DNA of 10,845 nucleotides, from NCBI GenBank assembly GCA_016206385.1, contig JACQRS010000147.1:1-10845 (forward strand), written 5' to 3'. Numbering within the stretch: position 1 is the stretch's first letter; each line of letters opens with the position of its first letter. The position numbers and the translations under genes were made by a program. The notes beneath the pieces are model-generated. The model was given only the letters and a program-made list of their open reading frames with translations. It made no database searches and was not told the DNA's origin. This document shows, piece after piece, positions 5,267 to 10,845 of this stretch. Source of the DNA: Candidatus Rokuibacteriota bacterium. Its GTDB lineage: Bacteria; Methylomirabilota; Methylomirabilia; Rokubacteriales; CSP1-6.

Positions 5267-6961
5267 GTGAGACGACGGACGCTTCGTCGCTGGCAGTACC
5301 CGCAGGTGGAGGCGGGGGCTCGGGCGCTGGCCCGTGCCGCCGTCGCGGTCTGCCCGTCCCGCACCACCGTGGTGCAGGCCCTGCGCCTGCTCCAGCGCCG
5401 TCGCGCCCCGCTCCTTGTGGTCCACGCGCACGGGAGGGTGGGGGTCGTGAGGCCCGAGGATTTGAGGCGAGCCCGGACCTTCGGGCTCGGGCGCCGCTCC
5501 GTCGCTGACGTGGCCGTGTGGACCGTGTCGACGGTGAGCGCGGAGGCCTCCGAGGCGAGCGTGCGTCGGCTGCTCCTGAGCGGGGCGCCCGCCGTGCTGG
5601 TCAGGGAGCGCGGTGGTGTGGTCGGGGCAGTGGAGCCCTTCCGTCGCGCATCGGGCACCGCTTCCGGCGGGGGGGCCCTGTCTCTTGCCGGGCGGCTGGA
5701 GCGCCAGCTCCCGGGAGAGACTCTCGGGTTGCTCCGGCTTGTGGGGAGGCTGGCCGAGTCGTGCGGGATGCGGGTGTGTGTGGCGGGGGGGTTTGTCCGG
5801 GATCTGCTCCGCGGCGCGCCAACCCAGGACGTGGACCTCGTCGTGGAGGGAGACGGGCTGCCCCTGGCCCGTCAGCTCTGCCGTGAGCTCGGCGGAAGCC
5901 TGGTGGTTCATCCGGCCTTCGGCACCGCGTCCATCGAGGGCTGGACGGGCGGGCGCGTGGATCTCGCGACGGCGCGACGTGAGCGCTACGCGGCACCCGG
6001 CGCGCTGCCCGGCGTCACCCCGGCGCACATCGAAGAGGACCTGGCCCGCCGCGATTTCACCGTCAACGCCATGGCCCTGACCCTGAACCCCGACGCCTTC
6101 GGCTCGCTCCTTGATCCCTTCGGCGGCCAGCGGGACCTGAGGACGCGGCGGATCCGCATCCTCCACCCGCTGTCCTTTGTGGAGGACCCCACCAGGATCT
6201 TTCGTGGGGCTCGCTACGCCGTGCGGCTCGGCCTCATCTTCGAGCGCTGGACGCGTCGCAGCTTGTCCGTGGCGCTGGACCTCGGGCCCTATCCCGCCCT
6301 CTCCGGGCAACGGCTCCTGGCCGAGGTGGAGCTGATCGTGAGCGAGCCGGGCTGGGAGCGGGCCCTCGGGACGCTTGGCCGGCTCGGCGCCTTCAGGCTG
6401 CTGGAGCCTTCCTACCGCTTCGCGCGGCAGGCCAGCCGGCGGCTCGGTGATCTCACGGAGCTCCTCCGCTGGGCCCGGGAGCGGAGCGTTGGCCTGGACC
6501 CGGTCCCCCTGGTCCTGCTCTGCCTGGTGGGGCATCTATCGGCATCGCTGGCCGAGCGATGCCTCCGCCGGCTGGCCCTGTCCGGAGAGCCGCTGGCTCG
6601 GCTCCTGGCGGCCCTGGTTGAAGGGCCTGCGGTGAGCGGGCGGCTGGGAGCCGGCGCCGCCCTCCCGGCCAGCCGGCTGGCAGCGGCGTTGAGGGACCGG
6701 AGCAGCGAGGCCCTCGGCTACGCGTGGCTTGTGGGTTCGCCCTCGACGCGACAGCAGATCCGGTGGTTCCTGGACGAAGGCCGGGGAGTCCGCCCGCTCC
6801 TGAGCGGCGAGGACCTCCTCGGGCTCGGGGTCGCCAAGGGTCCAGTCGTGTCAGAGTTGCTTCACCGGCTCCGGGACCGCCGGCTGGACGGGCAGGTCTC
6901 GTCCAGGGACGAGGAGCTGCGGCTGGTCCGTGAATGGATGACACCGTCCCAGACACCGTAG
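5267..6961 (+). CDS. tRNA nucleotidyltransferase (CCA- or A-adding) with N-terminal CBS pair
   Basis: Class II nucleotidyltransferase of the poly(A)-polymerase/CCA family, which builds or completes the 3' CCA end of tRNAs. The head domain has AGGFVRDLL (G174, G175, R178, D179) and DVDLVVEGDG with metal-binding D188 and D190, then EEDLARRDFTVNAMAL (RRD at 261-263, N267) and FVEDPTRIFRGAR (D307, R310, R313, R316) for nucleotide recognition. About 240 residues follow as neck, body and tail. Residues 25-128 form two degenerate CBS repeats joined by GLGRRSVAD, matching the larger DHH-CBS-poly(A) polymerase architecture, but the N-terminal DHH phosphoesterase domain is missing. The 564 residues compare with roughly 800-900 in that full-length form. 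GTG 5267 immediately follows the xerD stop, which also blocks any longer frame. The Aquifex member of the long branch is A-adding, so A-adding activity is plausible here; sequence alone does not decide it. Confidence 0.88.
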   Translation: MRRRTLRRWQYPQVEAGARALARAAVAVCPSRTTVVQALRLLQRRRAPLLVVHAHGRVGVVRPEDLRRARTFGLGRRSVADVAVWTVSTVSAEASEASVRRLLLSGAPAVLVRERGGVVGAVEPFRRASGTASGGGALSLAGRLERQLPGETLGLLRLVGRLAESCGMRVCVAGGFVRDLLRGAPTQDVDLVVEGDGLPLARQLCRELGGSLVVHPAFGTASIEGWTGGRVDLATARRERYAAPGALPGVTPAHIEEDLARRDFTVNAMALTLNPDAFGSLLDPFGGQRDLRTRRIRILHPLSFVEDPTRIFRGARYAVRLGLIFERWTRRSLSVALDLGPYPALSGQRLLAEVELIVSEPGWERALGTLGRLGAFRLLEPSYRFARQASRRLGDLTELLRWARERSVGLDPVPLVLLCLVGHLSASLAERCLRRLALSGEPLARLLAALVEGPAVSGRLGAGAALPASRLAAALRDRSSEALGYAWLVGSPSTRQQIRWFLDEGRGVRPLLSGEDLLGLGVAKGPVVSELLHRLRDRRLDGQVSSRDEELRLVREWMTPSQTP

Positions 6962-6965
6962 GAGG
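6960..6965 (+). promoter_or_regulatory. Strong Shine-Dalgarno of pyrG
   Basis: AGGAGG overlaps the TAG stop of the preceding gene and lies 6 nt before GTG 6972. It fixes the GTG as the start of pyrG and is the best ribosome-binding site in the window, which suits high pyrG translation inside the operon. Confidence 0.75.
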
Positions 6966-6971
6966 ATAGAC

Positions 6972-8576
6972 GTGGAGACCAAATTCATCTTCGTGACCGG
7001 CGGGGTGGTCTCCTCGCTGGGAAAAGGCCTGGCATCCGCATCCATCGGGGCCTTGCTGGAGGCGCGGGGCTTCCGCGTCGCCCTCCAGAAGATGGACCCC
7101 TACATCAACGTGGACGCCGGGACCATGAACCCGTTCCAGCACGGCGAGGTGTACGTGACCGACGACGGCGGTGAGACGGATCTCGACCTCGGCCACTACG
7201 AGCGGTTCACCAGCGTCCGCACGACTCGCGACCACAACGTGACAACCGGGAAGGTCTACGATGCCGTCATCCGGAAGGAGCGCCGCGGCGATTACCTCGG
7301 CCACACCGTCCAGCTGATCCCGCACATCACGAACGAGATCAAAGCGTCCATCCTCAAAGTCGCCAGGGATGTCGATGTCCTCATCGTGGAGATCGGCGGG
7401 ACCGTGGGCGACTTCGAGAGCCTGCCGTTCCTCGAAGCCGCGCGCCAGTTCAAGAAGGACGTGGGGCGCGACAACGTCCTCTACGTCCACCTCGCCCTCG
7501 TGCCGTTCATCCAGGCCGCCCAGGAGCTCAAGACCAAGTCGATGCAGCACTCGGTGAAGGAGCTCCGCGCCATCGGGATCCAGCCCGACATCCTCCTCTG
7601 CCGGACCGACCGCTACCTCCCGCCCGGCATCAAGTCCAAGATCGCCCTCTTCTGCGACGTGGAGGAGGGGGCCGTGGTCACCGCCAAGGACGTGGAGACG
7701 GTGTACGAGGTCCCGCTCGTCTTCCACCGGGAGGGACTGGACGCGATCATCGTCAAGCTGCTGGGCTTGCCGGGCGGCACGATCGACCTTTCACGCTGGG
7801 AGGAGATCGCGCGGAAGATCAAGCGCCCGGCCGGCGAGACGCGCATCGCGGTGGTCGGGAAGTATCTCGACGTGAAGGACTCCTACAAGAGCCTGGCCGA
7901 GGCCATCACCCACGGCGGCATCGCCAGCGAGGCGCGGGTGAACGTGGCGTGGGTGGACGCGGAGGATGTTGAGCACGACGGGCCCGAGGCCCACCTCGCG
8001 GACGTCCACGGGATCCTGGTGCCCGGCGGCTTCGGGGACCGCGGGATCGAGGGGAAGATCCGGTCGATCCGCTATGCCAGGGAGCGCGCCATCCCGTTCT
8101 TCGGGATCTGTCTGGGGATGCAGTGCGCCGTCATCGAGTTCGCGCGTCACGTGTGCGGGCTGGCCGGCGCCAACTCTTCCGAGTTCGATCCCAACTCGCC
8201 GTACCGGGTGATCGACCTGCTGCCGGACCAGCGCGGGCTCACCGCCAAGGGCGGCACCATGCGGCTCGGGCTCTACCCCATCCTGCTCGCCGAGGGGAGC
8301 GCCGCCTCCAAGGCCTACGGCCAGGGGATCATCCAGGAGCGCCACCGCCACCGCTACGAGGTGAACAACGACTACCTGAAGGATCTCGAGAAAAACGGGC
8401 TCCGGGTCTCCGGCATCTGGGCCGAGAAGCAGCTGGTGGAGATCATCGAGCTGCCGGACCACCCGTGGTTCGTGGCCGGCCAGTTCCATCCGGAGCTCCG
8501 GTCGCGCCCGTGGGATCCCCACCCGCTCTTCGCCGCCTTCATCCGGGCCGCGCTCGAGCACCGGGAGGGTCGATGA
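6972..8576 (+). CDS. pyrG: CTP synthase (glutamine-hydrolysing)
   Basis: Converts UTP, ATP and glutamine to CTP in the cytoplasm. The N-terminal synthetase domain (about 1-270) starts METKFIFVTGGVVSSLGKGL with P-loop K18. It also has DPYINVDAGTMNPFQHGEVY, D72 and E140, the Mg-binding positions of the E. coli enzyme at the same numbers. The C-terminal glutamine amidotransferase domain has nucleophile C380 in FGICLGMQ and H506/E508 in FHPELRSRP, completing the class I triad. The 534-residue length is typical. The start is GTG with AGGAGG 6 nt upstream. The stop overlaps kdsA by ATGA. Placement ahead of the Kdo genes is meaningful, because CTP is the co-substrate of KdsB for CMP-Kdo. No initial C/T-run attenuator of the Bacillus pyrG type is seen. 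Confidence 0.98.
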   Translation: METKFIFVTGGVVSSLGKGLASASIGALLEARGFRVALQKMDPYINVDAGTMNPFQHGEVYVTDDGGETDLDLGHYERFTSVRTTRDHNVTTGKVYDAVIRKERRGDYLGHTVQLIPHITNEIKASILKVARDVDVLIVEIGGTVGDFESLPFLEAARQFKKDVGRDNVLYVHLALVPFIQAAQELKTKSMQHSVKELRAIGIQPDILLCRTDRYLPPGIKSKIALFCDVEEGAVVTAKDVETVYEVPLVFHREGLDAIIVKLLGLPGGTIDLSRWEEIARKIKRPAGETRIAVVGKYLDVKDSYKSLAEAITHGGIASEARVNVAWVDAEDVEHDGPEAHLADVHGILVPGGFGDRGIEGKIRSIRYARERAIPFFGICLGMQCAVIEFARHVCGLAGANSSEFDPNSPYRVIDLLPDQRGLTAKGGTMRLGLYPILLAEGSAASKAYGQGIIQERHRHRYEVNNDYLKDLEKNGLRVSGIWAEKQLVEIIELPDHPWFVAGQFHPELRSRPWDPHPLFAAFIRAALEHREGR

Positions 8577-9418
8577 CGCGGGAGGTGGTGATCGGGCGCG
8601 TCCGCGTCGGGGGCGGGAACCCGCTGGCGCTGATCGGCGGGCCGTGCGCCATCGAGGACGAGGCGCACGCGCTCATGCTTGCGGAGCGCCTTTGCCGCAT
8701 CACCGACGCTGCCGGCGTCCCGTTCATCTACAAGTCCTCCTACGATAAGGCGAACCGCTCCTCGCTGTCCGCCTATCGGGGCCCGGGGCTCAAGGAGGGT
8801 CTGCGCATCCTGAGGAAGGTGAAGCAGGAAGTCGGGGTGCCGGTCTTGTCCGACGTGCACGATGTGTCCGAGGTGGAGGCGGCCGCGGTGGTGCTGGACG
8901 CGCTCCAAGTGCCCGCGTTCCTCTGCCGGCAGACGGACCTGGTGGTCGCGTGCGGCCGGACCGGAAAGCCGGTGAACGTCAAGAAGGGGCAGTTTCTCGC
9001 CCCGCACGACATGGCGAACGTGATCGGAAAGATCCGCTCCACCGGAAACGAGCGGATTCTCCTCACGGAGCGCGGAACCACCTTTGGCTATAATAACCTG
9101 GTCGTGGACTTCCGCGGGCTCCTGGATCTGGGCACGCTTGGGTATCCGGTGGTCTTCGACGCCACGCACTCGGTCCAGCTCCCCGGCGGGCTGGGCGACC
9201 GGTCGGGCGGCGAGCGCAAGTACGTCCCCGCCCTGGCCCGCGCCGCCGTGGCCTTCGGGATCGACGCGCTCTTCATGGAGATCCACGAGGACCCGGACCG
9301 CACCCTGCCTGACGGGCGTCCGCTCTCCGACGCCCCCAACATGCTGCGGCTCGATGACCTGCCAGGGCTGCTCGCCGAGATCCGCGCTATCCGGTCGGGG
9401 CTCGGAGCCGCGCGATGA
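8573..9418 (+). CDS. kdsA: 3-deoxy-8-phosphooctulonate synthase (KDO-8-P synthase), metal-dependent class
   Basis: Condenses phosphoenolpyruvate with arabinose-5-phosphate to Kdo-8-phosphate for lipid A-core assembly. The 281 residues carry the family blocks IGGPCAIED, YKSSYDKANRSSLSAYRGPG, FLCRQTDLV, VNVKKGQFLAPHDM, TERGTTFGYNNLVVDFRGL and DATHSVQLPGGLGDRSGG. The metal ligands of the Aquifex enzyme (C11, H185, E222, D233) are all present as C25, H199, E236 and D253. The first three have identical spacing, and the last is shifted by a six-residue insertion near DRTLPDGRP. E. coli KdsA has Asn in place of the Cys and needs no metal, so this belongs to the metal-dependent class. ATG 8573 overlaps the pyrG stop (ATGA) and follows GGAGG by 4 nt. 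The open frame back to 8123 lies inside pyrG and was rejected. Confidence 0.97.
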   Translation: MTREVVIGRVRVGGGNPLALIGGPCAIEDEAHALMLAERLCRITDAAGVPFIYKSSYDKANRSSLSAYRGPGLKEGLRILRKVKQEVGVPVLSDVHDVSEVEAAAVVLDALQVPAFLCRQTDLVVACGRTGKPVNVKKGQFLAPHDMANVIGKIRSTGNERILLTERGTTFGYNNLVVDFRGLLDLGTLGYPVVFDATHSVQLPGGLGDRSGGERKYVPALARAAVAFGIDALFMEIHEDPDRTLPDGRPLSDAPNMLRLDDLPGLLAEIRAIRSGLGAAR

Positions 9419-10380
9419 CCGATCCCATCCTGAAACTGGCGGAGCGGGTGCTCCGCGTGGAAGCGGAAGGCATCCTCGGCCTGACCGCCCGCCTCGACGA
9501 GCGCTTTCTCAAGGCGCTGGAGTTCCTACGCGACTGCCGGGGGCGGGTGGTGGTCACGGGAATCGGCAAGTCGGGCATCGTGGGTCGAAAGGTGGCCGCG
9601 ACGCTGGCGAGCGTCGGCACGCCGGCCCTCTTTCTCCACCCGGCTGAAGGCGTGCATGGGGACATCGGCATGGTGGCGCGGGGCGACGTGGTCCTGGCCA
9701 TCTCCAACAGCGGAGAGACCGAGGAGATCCTGACGCTGCTCCCAGCCATCAAGCGGCTGGGGGTCCCCGTGGTGGTGCTGACGGGAAATCCAAACTCGAC
9801 CCTCGCGCGGAACGGCGACGTGGTCCTGGACGTGAGCGTGGCAGAGGAGGCCTGCCCGATGAACCTGGTTCCCACCTCGAGTACCACCGCTGCCCTCGCC
9901 ATGGGCGATGCCCTGGCGGTGGCGCTCCTCGAGCTCCGAGGCGTGGCACCGGAGGACTTTGCGGTGGTGCATCCGGGCGGAAGTCTGGGGCGCCGGTTCC
10001 TCAAAGTCGAGGAGTTGATGCACGTGGGCGAGGCGATCCCCGTGGTCCGAGAGGACACCCCCATGGCGGACGCGATCCTGGAGATGACGGGGAAGCGTCT
10101 CGGGGCGACCTCCGTGGTGGACGGCGAGGGCCGGCTCGCGGGCATGATCACGGACGGCGATCTCCGCCGGGCCCTGCAGGAGGACCGGCAGATGCTGGGC
10201 AAGGTGGCCCGGCACGTGATGTCGAAGAACCCCAAGACCATCGGGCGGACCGAGCTGGCGGCCAAGGCGCTTGAGGCGATGGAGCACTACGCGATCACGC
10301 AGCTGATCGTGGTGGACGACCGCCGCCGGCCGGCCGGGATCATCCACCTCCACGACATCCTCCGCGCAAAGATCGTGTGA
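9415..10380 (+). CDS. kdsD: Arabinose-5-phosphate isomerase (KpsF/GutQ family)
   Basis: Interconverts ribulose-5-phosphate and arabinose-5-phosphate, the first committed step of Kdo synthesis. The N-terminal SIS domain (about 35-190) has TGIGKSG, HPAEGVHGDIG, ISNSGETEEIL and VVHPGGSLGRR. Catalytically important residues of E. coli KdsD (K59, E111, E152, H193) occur at a constant offset of 7 as K52, E104, E145 and H186. Two CBS repeats follow (about 203-260 and 268-321; MTDGDLRRAL and PAGIIHLHDILRAK close them), giving the standard 321-residue SIS-CBS-CBS form. The ATGA overlap with kdsA and an overlap with kdsC support obligate co-transcription. The kdsA/kdsC context favours kdsD over gutQ or a capsule kpsF. 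Confidence 0.96.
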   Translation: MTDPILKLAERVLRVEAEGILGLTARLDERFLKALEFLRDCRGRVVVTGIGKSGIVGRKVAATLASVGTPALFLHPAEGVHGDIGMVARGDVVLAISNSGETEEILTLLPAIKRLGVPVVVLTGNPNSTLARNGDVVLDVSVAEEACPMNLVPTSSTTAALAMGDALAVALLELRGVAPEDFAVVHPGGSLGRRFLKVEELMHVGEAIPVVREDTPMADAILEMTGKRLGATSVVDGEGRLAGMITDGDLRRALQEDRQMLGKVARHVMSKNPKTIGRTELAAKALEAMEHYAITQLIVVDDRRRPAGIIHLHDILRAKIV

Positions 10381-10799
10381 CCGCTCGCCGCGGCTCCCGA
10401 CCCGCTCGGACCTTGGCACGCCGCGCGCGGGCCATTCGCCTCCTGGTTCTCGACGTGGACGGAGTTCTCACCGACGGGCGCCTTCACTACGGGCCCCACG
10501 GCGAGGAGGTGAAGGTCTTCCACGTCCAAGACGGCCTCGCGCTGGTCGGCGCCCAGCGCGCCGGCCTTCAGGTGGCTGTGCTCTCCGGGCGCGCTTCGCC
10601 TGCCGTGTCCCGCCGGATGGCGGACCTGGGCATCGGGGAGGCGCACCAGGATGTCGCCAACAAGCTCCAATTCCTGCGCGGCGGGCTCATTCGACGGCTC
10701 CGCGTCACGCCCGCCCAGGTCGCATACATGGGAGACGACCTTTCCGACTTGCCCCGCTTGCCGCCGTGGGTCTGGCCATGGCTCCCGCCGGGAGTTTAG
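10377..10799 (+). CDS. kdsC: KDO-8-phosphate phosphatase, 3' end disrupted by frameshift
   Basis: HAD-superfamily phosphatase that releases Kdo from Kdo-8-P. M1 is GTG 10377, overlapping the kdsD TGA. Seen are motif I LLVLDVDGVLTDG (nucleophile D26, D28), the conserved YGPHGEEVKVFHVQDG segment (39-53), motif II LSGRAS (S70), the QDVANKL lysine K96, and motif III YMGDDLSDLP (D120, D121, D124). After that the frame reads as nonsense (RLPPWVWPWLPPGV) and stops at 10797-10799. In another frame, from 10757, LAAVGLAMAPAG follows, which is the normal KdsC continuation, so one base appears missing at about 10752-10757. The intact family protein is about 170-190 residues; this product has 140. The last part (about 30-40 residues in the intact protein) is not recognisable in any frame before the window ends. 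A sequencing or assembly error is as likely as a real mutation. Confidence 0.85.
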   Translation: MTARRGSRPARTLARRARAIRLLVLDVDGVLTDGRLHYGPHGEEVKVFHVQDGLALVGAQRAGLQVAVLSGRASPAVSRRMADLGIGEAHQDVANKLQFLRGGLIRRLRVTPAQVAYMGDDLSDLPRLPPWVWPWLPPGV

Positions 10800-10845
10800 G
10801 CAGCTTTTTCGTGTCCTTTACTCGTTGCTGATGGCTGTGCTAGTC
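10796..10845. other. Low-GC tail with no recognisable coding content
   Basis: From about 10796 the sequence turns T-rich, near 47% G+C by my count, unlike the rest of the window. No frame continues KdsC: the restored frame ends at TGA 10829-10831 after GSFFVSFTRC. I see no terminator, repeat or insertion-sequence end in this short piece. It may be a poor-quality contig end or the start of foreign sequence. Confidence 0.4.

Noticed and set aside
4706..6535. Long minus-strand open frame of 609 codons opposite xerD and the nucleotidyltransferase
   Set aside because: Low-complexity Pro/Gly/Arg/His-rich translation with no family signature, opposite two well-supported genes; a usual shadow in GC-rich coding DNA.
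6940..6975. Bacillus-type CTP-sensitive attenuator ahead of pyrG
   Set aside because: Only 10 bp separate the genes; no promoter, leader or terminator hairpin is present.
6453..7727. Minus-strand open frame of 424 codons opposite pyrG
   Set aside because: Antisense to conserved pyrG motifs, rich in His/Asp/Val from complementary codons, no recognisable domain.
8123..8572. In-frame upstream extension of kdsA inside pyrG
   Set aside because: It reads as Arg/Pro/Gly-rich nonsense over the pyrG amidotransferase domain; the family start and ribosome-binding site are at 8573.

Overview
The window is a densely packed, very GC-rich stretch of chromosome from a Gram-negative bacterium. Lipopolysaccharide (Kdo) genes and a lipid II flippase are present. 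The GC content, the gene order pyrG-kdsA-kdsD-kdsC, the Aquifex-like metal-dependent KdsA and the CBS/poly(A)-polymerase-type tRNA nucleotidyltransferase would suit a Rokubacteria/NC10-like or deltaproteobacterial-grade lineage. That placement is inference; no rRNA or marker tree is available. I see no phage, IS, CRISPR or tRNA gene.

Layout. (1) Positions 2-883 hold the 5'-truncated holA (clamp-loader delta). It overlaps by ATGA a secreted neutral-ceramidase-like hydrolase (880-2274). (2) rpsT (ribosomal protein S20) lies alone on the minus strand, tail to tail with the hydrolase and head to head with murJ. Its own promoter sits so close to its ATG that the mRNA may be nearly leaderless. (3) murJ (2591-4222) starts at GTG behind a clear Shine-Dalgarno site. 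(4) The 156-bp gap 4223-4378 is the only non-trivial intergenic region. It holds an extended -10 promoter overlapping the murJ stop codon, two adjacent hairpins, a T-tract and a possible 41-codon leader ORF that ends next to the xerD start. (5) A tightly coupled operon follows: xerD (tyrosine recombinase), a CBS-poly(A)-polymerase-type tRNA nucleotidyltransferase, pyrG (CTP synthase), kdsA, kdsD and kdsC. Every junction abuts, overlaps or is shorter than 12 bp.

Functional logic. KdsD converts ribulose-5-P to arabinose-5-P, KdsA condenses it with PEP to Kdo-8-P, and KdsC dephosphorylates that to Kdo. PyrG makes CTP, which the tRNA nucleotidyltransferase may use (if it adds C) and which KdsB, outside this window, needs to activate Kdo. 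MurJ exports lipid II. Most of the window is therefore housekeeping envelope, nucleotide and replication biology. The least explained parts are the structured leader before xerD, the ceramidase-like gene coupled to holA, and the damaged 3' end of kdsC. In kdsC the reading frame slips and composition drops sharply over the last ~50 bases, which may be an assembly artefact at a contig end.
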